A stretch of 64,000 nt of DNA from Mastigamoeba balamuthi (lineage: Eukaryota; Evosea; Mastigamoebida; Mastigamoebidae), in NCBI GenBank assembly GCA_902651635.1, contig CACRSC010001925.1:322830-386829 (forward strand). The letters run 5' to 3'. The position numbers were made by a program, and so were the translations under genes. Under the pieces are notes generated by a model. It searched no databases and was not told the origin of the DNA. It saw only the letters and a list, made by a program, of their open reading frames with translations. Of the stretch, positions 21,097 through 32,545 are shown piece by piece; the stretch's first letter is position 1, and each line of letters starts with the position of its first letter.

Positions 21097-22928
21097 CTAC
21101 GCTTTGTAGAACCGCTGAAGCTTGAAAATGGGCTGGCGGCAGATCGGGCACTGCTTCAGTTCCTTGCCGCACTCGGAGCAGATGGCCACGTGCCCGCACC
21201 ACAGAATGATCTGCGACCCCGCCCTCTGCCGTCAGCTGTGCTGGTGGGGAGGTGGGGGAGGTGGATAGGGGCTGCTGACCACGTCCATTTGTCGCTCCAT
21301 GCATATCTTGCAGCACGAGTCCTCTGGCACGTTGGGGACCCCGTCGCCGACGTCTTCGTTCTCGGCCGCGTCCTCCTCCCTCGGCTGCACCACGAGCCGC
21401 GGGTGCTCGGGCTGCGGTGCTGTCCTGGTGCGCGGCCTCTCTGGCTTGGGCGACGTGCGCCTCCTGGGGCGTCCAGAGGCGTCGCGCAGCTGCTGCGAGC
21501 TGGCCTGGTGCTGCGGGTGGTCCTGCTCCTTGAGGCAGATCACCGGCAGCAGGCCCGTCTTCCCCGCCGCTGTCCTGCACTTGACCCAGCCCTCGCTCTC
21601 GCTGTCCTTGCTGACAACCACCACGCGCTCGCCCTCTTCCACCGAGAGTTCCTCTTCCTGCGGGCAAAGGGCGTCCACCGTTGAGGAGATTCCGCGGAAA
21701 TATCCGCCGGAGGGAAATGCATGGCGGGCGCACGGCCTGGGCGACCCAGCGCATGTGGACCACAGACGGGGGGCCGCTGGGCTCTGCCTGCTGCTGCTGC
21801 TGCTGCTGCTCGACGTCCGGGGTGGCGGGGTTGAGCGGCGCCAGCGTGGGCACGGGGCCCGCGATGGGCGGCCCGAGAAACGCGTGCGGCACGTACCTGC
21901 GTTGACGTCAGGGGCCAGGCCGAGAAATGCCTGCGGTGACTCACCCGCTGGTGGCGCCGTCCATGGTGCGGACGTAGGCCCAGTCGCGGACGACCTCGAC
22001 GAGCAGCACGTGCGTGCCCGCGGGCAGCGCGAGCTCCGTGTGCTGCGAGTCGCCGGCAAAGGCCCACCGCATCATCATCTCGCGGCCGCGCGGCGACCCC
22101 TGCGGCGAGGCCGACGACAGCGCGCGCGCGTGCGGGGCCGCGACGTTGCCGCTGCCCGCGCTGCACGACCGCTGCCGCACAGACGCCGCGCGCGGGAGGT
22201 CCGCCCGCATCACCGGCGACCGCCCGAGGAAGATCTCGCCCGAGCCGCCCCCGCGCGCGCGCGAGGCGGCGCCCAGCGGCACCGGGGGGCGGCGGCGAGG
22301 CCACGGCGCCCGCGTTGCCCGGCGACGTCGGCGACCCCTGCGGCACCAGAAACCCCAGCCTGTGGCACGGCGCGCCCCCGCTCGTCCGCAGCGACTCGGA
22401 CGGCCGCGGGCTCGTCACGGGCGACGGGCTCTCTGCGGCAGACAGACGAGGGTGCGCGCACAGGCCGGGCCACGTGGAGCGGTGGGGGGAGGGAAAGGGG
22501 GCCAGTCGGCCGATTTAGAATTGCGGGAAATTCTGGGCGGGGGATGGGCAATGTGGGGGGCGTGGGCGCACCGACGGTGATGGCAAAGGGGCACGTGGAC
22601 GGCATTGCCAGAATGCACTTCTGGTGAACTACAGAGCCGCAATCTGCGGGGGAAACGGGGCGCGGGGTGAGGCTGGGTGGCAAGGCCGGGCGCCGCCACC
22701 GAGTAGTCGTGGGGGGCGGGGAGGAGAGAAGGGGGGGGCGAGGCCGGGACGCGGAGGGCGCGGGGTGGAGGCGGGAGGCGGGCCGAGGTTATTTTGGGGG
22801 GTACATTTGCATCGGTAGGCCTTGTGGAGGCCCCAGAGGACCTTGTTGCACTGCGCGCACGTCGCCGAGAGCCCGCGGACCTTGTGCAGATCCCACGAGT
22901 GCGGGGCCTGGTGCACCGCGTCGACCAT
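21097..22928 (-). CDS. C1-SH3-SH3-RING protein, putative E3 ubiquitin ligase
   Basis: The order of domains is: C1 zinc finger (HSWDLHKVRGLSATCAQC, LWGLHKAYRC, then YCGSVVHQKC across intron 1), a Ser/Pro-rich linker, a first SH3 (ELALPAGTHVLLVEVV, DWAYVRTMDG, then YVPHAFLG across an intron), a poly-Gln/Pro linker, a second SH3 (EEELSVEEGERVVVVSKD, EGWVKCRTAAGKTGLLPV), and a C-terminal RING (CKICMERQMDV joined to IILWCGHVAICSECGKELK and QCPICRQPIFKL). It probably couples lipid or small-GTPase signals to ubiquitination; this is inference from domains. A frame change in a six-C run (22284-22289 on the plus strand) removes one base of phase with no room for an intron, most simply a sequencing or assembly indel. 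The start Met at 22928 immediately precedes the C1 domain. I know no family with exactly this order. Confidence 0.78.
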
Positions 22929-23288
22929 TTCGCGGGCGGGGAGCGCGGGGAGCCGGTGGGCTGTGCCGGGGGGACGCGCGGGAAGCGGGTGCGCCGGGCG
23001 GGCGGACACTAAGAGAAATGGATGTAGGGCCGACTGTTCCCCGCACCTCCCGGGGGGTTGCGGAGGCACTGAGCGATTACAGAATAATAAAAATAGGGCT
23101 TCTCTCTGGTTTCGTTCCGTATTTCCTTTCGTGCAAAGCCAAATCCCCGCTTCCGGCGTAAAATGCGAACATCGTGGTTTTAACGCGTTTAACGACAAAT
23201 ATCTCGTTCGAGATAGAAGAATCTCGCCCGTTTTTTTCCCTGATGGCGTCAGCAGAACAATATCTTCCCGCTCTGCTCTCCAGCGCTG
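22929..23288. promoter_or_regulatory. Divergent promoter interval, C1-SH3-RING / HEATR3
   Basis: 360 bases, non-coding. It contains the perfect 14-bp palindrome ATCTCGTTCGAGAT at 23201-23214, about 75 bases before the HEATR3 start, preceded by AATATC. Confidence 0.4.
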
Positions 23289-25549
23289 ATGCAGGACGAC
23301 GAGACCTCCGCGCCGGCCGCCAAGGGCCGCAAGGGTGCCGAGTCGCGCATCCGCCAGCTCCTCGCGCAGCTCACCGCCGGCACCGACGCCGAGCGCGAGT
23401 TCGCGTGCCGCGCGCTCAGCGGCTCGCTGTCGAGCTCGGCCGAGCACGACGGCGGCCTCCGCCCGCACGACATCTGCGCCGGCTTCGGCACGCACCTCGT
23501 CGACGCCGTCTGCCCCCTCCTGCTGAACCCCGACCCCTCCGTCTCGATCGGCGCCACCGGTCCGTCTCTCTCCACCGATTCCGCGCCGAGGTCCGCGGTT
23601 CGACTCCCGCCGACCGCGCTGCTTTCTCCCCTCCGCAGGCGCGCTGCGCAACCTGTGCACCGTGGGCGGCCCCTCTCTCTGCGCGCGCGCCGTCGCCGCC
23701 GGCGCTGTGGGCGCCTGCGTCGCCGTGCTGCGCGAGCGTGCCGCGAGGCTCGCCAACGCGGCCGTGCCCGACGGGCGTGCGGCCGCCGCGCCCGCGGACG
23801 GCCACGAGGGCGAGGACGAGGTCGAGACCGCGGCCATCGGCGCAGCCAACGTGCTGCTGCTTCTCTCGGAGATCGCCGAGAACGATGAGTCGGGCCTCGC
23901 GCAGGTCACCAACAGCGGACTGCCCGCGACCATCGCCGCCGAGCTCGTCGCCGCCGGCCCCGCCTCGGGCCCCATCGCGCGCTTCCCCGAGCTGCGCAAT
24001 GCCGCAGGCAATTCCCGGATTCCTGGAGTGACGTCATCTGACGAGGCACACACCCTCCCACCCCGCAGGGCAGCTGCTGTTCACCGCCACCGAGGACAAC
24101 CCGGCGCTCTCGGCCAGGCTGCTCGCCGACGGCTCGTTCCTTCCGGCCTGCCTCGCCGTCGTCAGCCCGCGCAAGTACGACGAGGAGGTCACCGCCCTGC
24201 TCTGCGGTGCGTCGGCCACACTGGCCAGACCTCCCCCTTTGGAGAAATGCCTGCATTGACTCACAACTCCGATGCCTGCGCTGACTCACCGCTGCCACCC
24301 AGGGAGCGTCATCAACGCGGCCAAGGCCTCTGGGGACGCGGACCTCGAGCTGAGGTGCGCGACGGCGATGCTGCCGCACCTGCAGGCGCTGCTGGCGGCC
24401 AACGCGGAGCAGGCGCTGGCGGGGCTGGAGCAGGCGCTGTGCAGCGACGCCTCGGAGACGTCGGAGCTCGACGCCGAGGCCACGGAGGTCTTCGCCAACG
24501 TCGCGGCCCCCGCGGCCCTCGCCCCCTGGAAGGCCCTTGCCAGCGCCCAGTGCATCGCGCTCGAGCTCGTCGCCAACCTCTGCTGCGACACCGACTTCGA
24601 GGTCCCCGCCGTCGACGACGTCATGGAGGTCGACGAGCAGGCCGACGAGTCGCGCGCGCAGCAGGCGGCGGCGCAGCAGCAGCAGCCCCAGCAGCCCGAG
24701 AGGCTCTCCCGGATGCTCGAGATGATGTCCCACGCGGGAATCGAACCGGCGATCTTCGGCAAGGTGTCGCTGACGGCGCCGGAGCTCGTCGGGCGCATCG
24801 TGGGCCACGCGCCGCTGCTCGAGCGCCACCTGTCGCCCCTGATCGACATCGAGACGCGCGCCCTGTCGTGCCTCAACAACATGGCGCTCTACTTCCCCGC
24901 ATCAAGTGACTTCTGCCCCCCCCCCCCTTCCTCCCCTCTGCTGCTCGTCGTCCCTCACCGCCCGCCTGCTTGTGCTGCAGACCTGGGGGACCTGCAGGCG
25001 ATGTGGAACCACCTCGAGGCGGTGCTGTCGCGCGCGATGGACGCGGAGCCCGAGATGGCCGACGAGTGCAGCGGCGTCATGTGGTCGCTGGCGCGGCGCT
25101 TCCTCGCGCCGAGCCTCGCGAGCCCCGCGTGGGCGCCGGGCGTGGGCCCCTGGATGCGCGCGCTGCTCTCGGACTGCGACCGCCTGCCCGTCAACGCGGC
25201 CGGCGTGCTGGGCATCCTCGCCCGCCTGCCGCACCTCGCCGAGAGCGTCGAGGCCATCGGCGACGCGCTGGTCGTCGTCGCCACGTCGCAGACGGCGACG
25301 CTGGAGCTGTCGGCGACGGCGATCGACAGCCTGATCGACGTCTTTGCCGAGCCCCCCGCCGACGCGAGGCTGTGGGGCGTGCACATGAGGGTGGCCCAGG
25401 CGCTGAGCGGCCTGAGCGTCGGGTTCCGCAGGAGGGTCTTCGCAGAGAAGAAGGAGATGGACCCTCCGCTGTGGGAGCGCGTCGACGAGATCAGGCTCAA
25501 CCTCGTGCAGTTCAACAAGTACAAGAAGGGCCAGCACCCTCCCCAATAG
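23289..25549 (+). CDS. HEATR3: HEATR3 / symportin Syo1-like ribosomal-protein import chaperone
   Basis: HEAT/ARM solenoid. Exon joins reconstruct family landmarks: LLLNPDPSVSIGATGALRNLCTVGG split over intron 1 (read as two halves), QLLFTATEDNPALSARLLAD, an acidic loop (DDVMEVDEQADE) in the middle, AQCIALELVANLCCDTDFE, CLNNMALYFPASN, SATAIDSLIDVFAEPPADA, and the C-terminal VDEIRLNLVQFNKYK. These positions correspond to human HEATR3, whose yeast counterpart Syo1 escorts uL18 and uL5 into the nucleus for 5S RNP assembly. The second intron (24008-24068) begins GC: only that donor gives an 18-residue gap-free match to HEATR3 up to TEDNP. The start Met at 23289 is the first in the reading frame after a stop-rich leader. 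Intron 1 and the RNA strand near 24740 contain B-box-like words, considered and rejected as tRNAs. Confidence 0.82.
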
Positions 25550-25667
25550 AAAGCGAAGTAACACAGTTGGCTCGAGGCCACCCCCGCGTCCAGCCAGCCA
25601 GTCGCGCCAACCTCGCAAAAGGGGACGGCTGCATTGTAAGGGTGGGCCACAGACGAGCACTTGCAGC

Positions 25668-26666
25668 TCAGAAGGCCCACTTGCTGAAGCCGAGGCCCCT
25701 GGACCCGGCAGAGCGCCTGGCGACGCCCTCCTGGAACTGCTTCTCCATGTCGTCGAACATCTTGGTGTACTTGGCCTTGCCGCCCTGCTGCTCCTCGTCC
25801 TCGTCGCCGGCCTCCTCGGGGTTGTACTCCTTGGGCGCGCTCTTCTTCGCGGGGGCGCTCGCGGTGCTGCTGCTGCCCTTCTTGGCGCCCATGAGGCGCA
25901 GGAACTTGCTCTTGCGGTCGTCGTCGTCAAACTGCGTGTCCTCCCACTTGTTGTAGCTCTTGGCTGCCTCGCCGCTGGCCTCCTCCTCGGCGTCGTCGCT
26001 CGCCTTGGCAAACCCGCTCAGGCCCGCCTTCTTCTTCTTGGGCTTGGGCTCCTCCTCTGCCTCTGCCTCTGCCTCGGGCTCCTTCGTCTCCTCGGACGCC
26101 TGGGGGGTGTGGTAAGACTCAGTGGGAAGTTCAATTGATAAGAGAGCACCTTGGCAAAGCCAGCCATGCCGCTCTTCTTGCTCTTCTTGGCCGGCTTCTC
26201 CTCCTGCAGTCGAATCCAGATATCACGTTTATATCTCGCGATGTATGGATCGCGGGAAACTGCCGGACACACGTCACGAGAATTAAGAACTCAGTCTGTG
26301 TGCCAGGGCCGGCTGGTTGCGTGTCGTTCGCGAGAGTTGGTTACGGGTAGGTCCATAGCAGTCGAGTGCAATACAAAGGGTGCCTGGTCTGTGGTGTACC
26401 TCCTCGTGGTCCGACTCGGGCTCCTGCACAGAGCCCTTGGTGAAGCCCATCAGCACGCCCTTCTCCTGCACCGGGCGCGCGGCGGGGGCCGTGACGACCT
26501 CCTCGGCCTCGCCGTCGTCGTTGAACCGGATGATCTTGGGCTTGCCGGGCACCAGGGTCTCGGCCTCCTTGCCCTTGGCAGCACCCTTGCCGCCAGTGCT
26601 CTGGCGCTTGGCCGGCAGCTCCTCCTCGCCGCGGTACGCGCGCTTCTTGTCCCTGCGGTCAGACAT
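25668..26666 (-). CDS. SMAP-domain (small acidic protein-like) nuclear protein
   Basis: Exons 26666-26400, 26203-26150 and 26099-25668 give 250 residues. The N-terminus is basic (MSDRRDKKRAYRGEEELPAK) and contains PKIIRFNDDGEAEEV. Two GFAK-type repeats follow (GMAGFAK and GLSGFAK, each after a Lys-rich stretch). The C-terminus is the SMAP domain: KWEDTQFDDDDRKSKFLRLM, GAKKG, then YTKMFDDMEKQFQEGVARR ending RGLGFSKWAF. SMAP-domain proteins are small, charged nuclear factors of poorly known function. The whole protein looks intrinsically disordered apart from this domain. It lies tail-to-tail with HEATR3 (118 bases apart) and downstream of WDR6 on the same strand. Confidence 0.8.
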
Positions 26667-26773
26667 CCGGGGAATCCTCTACAGATTGCGTCACATCAAC
26701 GGGCAAAATATCCCGCGAGAGAAATCTGCAGCGATCTGGGAAAATCTGGCCAAGGTCGCATCGCATGCGTCAA

Positions 26774-29700
26774 TCAATTGATTTTCAGCCTCAGGACCTG
26801 CATGCCCAGCCCACCGATGACCAGCACGAGATCGCCGCCCACGACGCACCCCGCCACGCACGACGCGTCGCAGACGTCGCCCACCACCCGCGCCTCCTCC
26901 GCGACGGGCCTGCCGGTCTCGGCGTCGAGCCTCCACACGTGGACCCTCTGCGACAGCCCCACCGTCGCCGCGACCCTCCCGTCGCCGCTCGCCCACGTCC
27001 CTGCAAGGTCCGCGTCCCCTCCCCAGCGGTGAGCCAACAGAGCCTCCACGGGACGAAAAGCCCCCTGGCGGCTCCAGAGGTATACAGCTGGGAACCCTTG
27101 GTGCCCTGCCTGCGCAAATGTGGGAGTGACCCCCGGGGTGCTCTAAGAGTTTGTTCATGTCCCCCCTACCAGGGGCACCCTGGGGAGAACCCCGGGGTGC
27201 CAGAGTGTGAGTCGTCCCAGTCCGCGCAGTGGACCCGCACCGATGATGGCGCTGAGGTCCGCGAGGGTCCGCCTGTGCTCGCTGGCGAAGCTGAACGCCG
27301 CGGCGGCCGCGTCGTAGCGCAGGAGGCCGCTGTAGAGCGACTGGTCGTCGGCGCCGCTGAACAGCCGCCACTGGGCCGCCCCGGTGCCCCCGGCGCAGGC
27401 GGCGACGGCGACGGCCGACACGCTGTGCACGCCGATGCGGTGCGCCCGTGTGCTCGCGACCTCCCGCACGAGCCCCTGCGGCAGCCGCGACGGCGCCACC
27501 GCCACCGCCACGTCGGCCGAGTCTAGGAACGGCCCCGCGGCGGCGCTGACGTCGAACACGGCGACGTCGCCGCTGTTGAGCCCGCAGAGCACGCGCCCCG
27601 GGGCCGACGGCGCCAGCGACGCCATCGTCGTCACGATCGACCGCACGCGCGCGCGGGCCAGCAGGTGGCACTGCAGCGTCGCCGCGTCAAAGGCGACGAC
27701 GGACATGTGCGCGTCGGACGTCGCGAAGACGACGCACACGCGGCCGCGCACCGCAGCGCTGGCGACGCAGCACATGGCCGTCACGCGGCAGTCGCTCTCG
27801 TCGTCGTCGTCGCCGTCGTCGGCGTCCTCGCAGGCCTCGTCGCCGCCCGCGGGCTGCTGGGGCTGCGCGGGGTCGCCGTCCGCAGCGGACCTGCACGCCC
27901 ACTCGAGCGCCGCGGCGGAGCGCTCGAGGGCGGCGCCGATGTCGCAGAGCGGCCGGATGTCCCTGGGGTCGCCGGGCATCGCGAAGCAGCGCACCTCGGT
28001 CCTGCCCCCGCCGCTGAACAGCAGCGCCTGCTCGCAGTGCGGACCTGCCGGCAGCACGCAGAAGCACCTTACGGTGCAGTTGTGCCCCTGGACCTCGGCG
28101 ACGGTGCGGTACCCGGGGCCCTCTGTCGACCCTGCGACGTGGGCGTGAGCTCTCGCAGGGGCGACCGCGGGGGACGCACACTCGGACACCCGCAGGGTGG
28201 AGTCGCGGCTGCACGTGAGGACCGTGACCGTCCGCCGCTCCTCCGACGTGGAGAGGACCTCGACCTGGTTGACCTCGAGCCCGTGGTACCCGGGCAGCGC
28301 CACGCTGTCCCCCAGCACCCTGCAAGGCCAGGCCGCCCCATCAGCCGCGGGCGGTGGGCGGGAGGGGACGGCACGGGACGTCGTGGGCGGGGCGCCAGAG
28401 GTGCAGCTTGAAGTCCTGGGCGACGGCCATCCAGAGCTGCGAGTCGTCGGGGCCCAGCTCGGCGTCGAAGGCCCTGCGCGTGGTGGCGCCCCGCATGAGC
28501 AGCACGCGCGAGCTGTCCTCGAGCGACTGCACGCAGACGTAGTTGTTGTAGAACCCCCACACGGAGCCCCCGGACGCCGTGAAGCCCTCGAGCCACCGCA
28601 TGCCCCCGTAGCAGCGCCGCCGCGACGTAAGCGACAGCCGCGCGGGCCCGGCGACGTCCCACCAGTTGACGTGGCCGTCCCTGCCGGCCGAGAGCAGCCG
28701 GTCGCCGGCGAGCCGCAGGGCGCAGACGCGGCCGTCGTGGCACGCGGCGAACGTGGCCGACGGGGCGACGGGCGCGCTGCTGGCCGCGTGGCCCCCGCGG
28801 AGCACCCCGTCGTCGAACGTGTGCAGCGCCCCGGTCTCGTCGCCGCAGACGAGCGCGCCGCGGCCCGCGACGTGCGCGACGCACGTGACCACCCTGTGCG
28901 CGGCGCCGCCCTCGCTCTGGGGCACCCGCAGCGTCGCCAGGCGCCGCAGCGACAGCGCGGGGCCCCCGCGCTCGAGGGCCCAGCAGGCGACGGTGCCGCG
29001 CCAGTCGAACGAGAAGAGCCACGACGAGGGCGAGCCCTCGGCCGACGACGCAAAGGCCACGCCGACGACCTTGCCGTCGTGGGCCGCGCGCTGCACGAGC
29101 ACCGGGGCGCCGCCGCCGCCGAGCGCGTAGCAGGCGACGGTGCCGTCCTGGCCGCCCACGGCGACGGCCTCGCCCTCGCTGTCGCACGCGAGGCTGTTGG
29201 GGGCGAACCCCACGCGCGCGACGACCAGCTGGCGCTCGCCCGTCACGCAGTCGAACGCGTGCACCGCCCTGGGAGCCCCTCCGCCTGAGTGCGCGCCGAG
29301 GGCGAGAGAGGGCCGGCGCACCCGAGCTGCGTCAGGACGAAGAGCCTGGACCTGCGCAGGCAGAGCTTGACGCAGAGCGGGTACTCGTCGGGCCTCGACC
29401 GCTTCTTCTTGCGCGGGGCGGCGCCGCCGGCCCGCTGCTGCTCCTCCTCCTGCGGCAGCTGCGGGACGTCGAGCTGCACGCGCACGCCGCCCGCGAGGCA
29501 CTGCACGAGCTGCTCGAGCGGGTAGACCTTCACGGCCCCGTCGCCCCCTCCCGAGGCCTAGAGAGGACCCCCGCGCCCCGCCCCAACGGTGAGCCGATAG
29601 CGCCCTGGGCAGAGGTCTGTGTGTGTGTGTGCCGGACCATCGTGGCGCCGTCCGCGGACACGTCGACGGCCCACGCGTGCTTGCCGATGTGCCCCTGCTC

Positions 29701-32545
29701 GACGCCCACGACCTGCCCCGTCTCCTTGCTCCACACGTGCGTCGTCCCGTCCTGCAGTCGCGACGGACGCGCGCCTCGTGAGCCGCCGAGAGGGGGCGAC
29801 AGAGCGGGCGAGGGGGCAGTCTCTCTGCGTGCCTCGCAGGACGCCAGCAGGTACTTGTCGGTCAGCGCGCACGACCAGACGCGGGNACCCTGCGGCGTGG
29901 GCGTGAGCTCTCGCAGGGGCGACCGCGGGGGACGCACACTCGGACACCCGCAGGGTGGAGTCGCGGCTGCACGTGAGGACCGTGACCGTCCGCCGCTCCT
30001 CCGACGTGGAGAGGACCTCGACCTGGTTGACCTCCAGCCCGTGGTACCCGGGCAGCGCCACGCTGTCCCCCAGCACCCTGCAAGGCCAGGCCGCCCCATC
30101 AGCCGCGGGCGGTGGGCGGGAGGGGACGGCACGGGACGTCGTGGGCGGGGCGCCAGAGGTGCAGCTTGAAGTCCTGGGCGACGGCCATCCAGAGCTGCGA
30201 GTCGTCGGGGCCCAGCTCGGCGTCGAAGGCCCTGCGCGTGGTGGCGCCCCGCATGAGCAGCACGCGCGAGCTGTCCTCGAGCGACTGCACGCAGACGTAG
30301 TTGTTGTAGAACCCCCACACGGAGCCCCCGGACGCCGTGAAGCCCTCGAGCCACCGCATGCCCCCGTAGCAGCGCCGCCGCGACGTAAGCGACAGCCGCG
30401 CGGGCCCGGCGACGTCCCACCAGTTGACGTGGCCGTCCCTGCCGGCCGAGAGCAGCCGGTCGCCGGCGAGCCGCAGGGCGCAGACGCGGCCGTCGTGGCA
30501 CGCGGCGAACGTGGCCGACGGGGCGACGGGCGCGCTGCTGGCCGCGTGGCCCCCGCGGAGCACCCCGTCGTCGAACGTGTGCAGCGCCCCGGTCTCGTCG
30601 CCGCAGACGAGCGCGCCGCGGCCCGCGACGTGCGCGACGCACGTGACCACCCTGTGCGCGGCGCCGCCCTCGCTCTGGGGCACCCGCAGCGTCGCCAGGC
30701 GCCGCAGCGACAGCGCGGGGCCCCCGCGCTCGAGGGCCCAGCAGGCGACGGTGCCGCGCCAGTCGAACGAGAAGAGCCACGACGACGGCGAGCCCTCGGC
30801 CGACGACGCAAAGGCCACGCCGACGACCTTGCCGTCGTGGGCCGCGCGCTGCACGAGCACCGGGGCGCCGCCGCCGCCGAGCGCGTAGCAGGCGACGGTG
30901 CCGTCCTGGCCGCCCACGGCGACGGCCTCGCCCTCGCTGTCGCACGCGAGGCTGTTGGGGGCGAACCCCACGCGCGCGACGACCAGCTGGCGCTCGCCCG
31001 TCACGCAGTCGAACGCGTGCACCGCCCTGGGAGCCCCTCCGCCTGAGTGCGCGCCGAGGGCGAGAGAGGGCCGGCGCACCCGAGCTGCGTCAGGACGAAG
31101 AGCCTGGACCTGCGCAGGCAGAGCTTGACGCAGAGCGGGTACTCGTCGGGCCTCGACCGCTTCTTCTTGCGCGGGGCGGCGCCGCCGGCCCGCTGCTGCT
31201 CCTCCTCCTGCGGCAGCTGCGGGACGTCGAGCTGCACGCGCACCCCGCCCGCGAGGCACTGCACGAGCTGCTCGAGCGGGTAGACCTTCACGGCCCCGTC
31301 GCCCCCTCCCGAGGCCTTGAGAGGACCCCCGCGCCCCGCCCCAACGGTGAGCCGATAGCGCCCTGGGCAGAGGTCTGTGTGTGTGTGTGCCGGACCATCG
31401 TGGCGCCGTCCGCGGACACGTCGACGGCCCACGCGTGCTTGCCGATGTGCCCCTGCTCGACGCCCACGACCTGCCCCGTCTCCTTGCTCCACACGTGCGT
31501 CGTCCCGTCCTGCAGTCGCGACGGACGCGCGCCTCGTGAGCCGCCGAGGGGGCGACAGAGCGGGCGAGGGGGCAGTCTCTCTGCGTGCCTCGCAGGACGC
31601 CAGCAGGTACTTGTCGGTCAGCGCGCACGACCAGACGCGGGACAGGGGCCCGTAGAGGACCAGCGGGTCCGCCTGGGCCTCGGCGCCCGCGCGAGCCTCC
31701 ACAGGCGGGCCGTGCGGTCGTCCGAGACGGTCAGCAGCTCGTCGCCCGCACGCGAGAACCTCAGGCTGTTGACCTGCCCCTCGTGGCCCGCGAGCGTCCG
31801 CCCCTGCGCCGCCGCCCCGCGCTCGATCGACCACAGCGCCACCTCGTTGGTCACCGCCGAGGCGGCGACGAGCACCTCCGACGCGGCCAGCGGCCCCCCG
31901 TCGCCAGGCGGCGCCTGCGACGTCGCCTGCGGGGCCGCGGGGCGCACGCAGAGGGCCATGGAGGCGAGGATGCCGCAGAGGGGCCCACCGCCGGGCGGCA
32001 CCACGCGCGCGGCCGTCTCGTAGGGCGCCCCCCCAGCCCGCACGCGCAGCACCTCCACAAAGTTGTGCGCGTAGCCCACCGCCACCACCACAGCCCCCGC
32101 GTCGCCCCCGCTGCCGCCGCTGACGTCAGGATGACGTGCGACGGGCGAGGTGGCTGGGCGCGCACCACGAGGGGAGGAGCGAGGCGTCGAGGACCCAGTC
32201 GGGCAGCGGGAACGCGTCGCCGACGTCCTCTGACGTGTCGAGAGACGACGACGGAGACGACGAGATGCGGAGGGCGCGGAGGCGGCGCTGGCCCCAGGCG
32301 AGCACGAGGCCCGCGGCGGGCGGGCAGCAGAGCGAGCAGCGGATGCCGTGGACGGCCTCGCCGGGGCCCAAGCGCGAGCGCCAGCAGACGCGCCAAGACG
32401 CGTGAGACGCGGCGCCAGAAGCGGCCGGGGCCGGGCGGCGCGAGAGGGCGAGGAGGCAGGGGCCGCGGGCGCAGAGCACGCTGGTGGCGCTGTGGACGTG
32501 GAGGGCCGTCACGGGGCCGACGTACTCGCCGGCGTGCTCAGACAT
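26774..32545 (-). CDS. WDR6: WDR6/Trm734-like WD40 protein (gene model inflated by assembly duplication)
   Basis: The N-terminal exon starts MSEHAGEYVGPVTALHVHS at 32545 and contains GLVLAWGQRRLRALRI and LPDWVLDASLLPSW. Later exons carry VVVAVGYAHNFVEVLRV, LAGHEGQVNSLRFSRAGDEL followed by SDDRTARLW, VWSCALTDKYLLASC, HVWSKETGQVV, ASGGGDGAVKVYPLEQL, many Trp/Asp repeats, and finally SAII-GTWASGDGRVAATVGLS ending RVHVWRL...MQVLRLKIN. This arrangement of two or more WD40 propellers fits WDR6, the partner of the FTSJ1/Trm7 2'-O-methyltransferase for tRNA position 34. The middle part is present twice: 28130-29885 and 29887-31641 are near-identical around a single N. The true gene is shorter by about 1.75 kb. 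A Lys/Arg-rich patch (RKKKRSRP) may act in RNA binding or nuclear entry. Confidence 0.75.
28130..29885. repeat. Contig-end duplication, copy 1 (WDR6 middle exons)
   Basis: Near-identical to 29887-31641 in the same orientation, joined by one N at 29886. Scattered single-base differences exist (for example gaggcctag/gaggccttg at 29556/31314, and a two-base length difference near 29790/31547). Both copies encode the same WD40 segment, so they represent overlapping allelic contig ends. Confidence 0.9.
29887..31641. repeat. Contig-end duplication, copy 2 (WDR6 middle exons)
   Basis: Second copy of the block at 28130-29885. It continues without interruption into the N-terminal exons of WDR6 (31642-32545), so this copy belongs to the contig carrying the 5' end of the gene. 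Confidence 0.9.

Noticed and set aside
23590-23615. Perfect Pol III B-box (GGTTCGACTCC) in HEATR3 intron 1
   Set aside because: The flanking T-stem pairs at only two of five positions and there is no A-box at the right distance.
24735-24760. B-box-like GGTTCGATTCC on the minus strand inside HEATR3
   Set aside because: It falls in a conserved coding stretch, no full tRNA cloverleaf can be folded, and the codons make sense in the HEATR3 frame.
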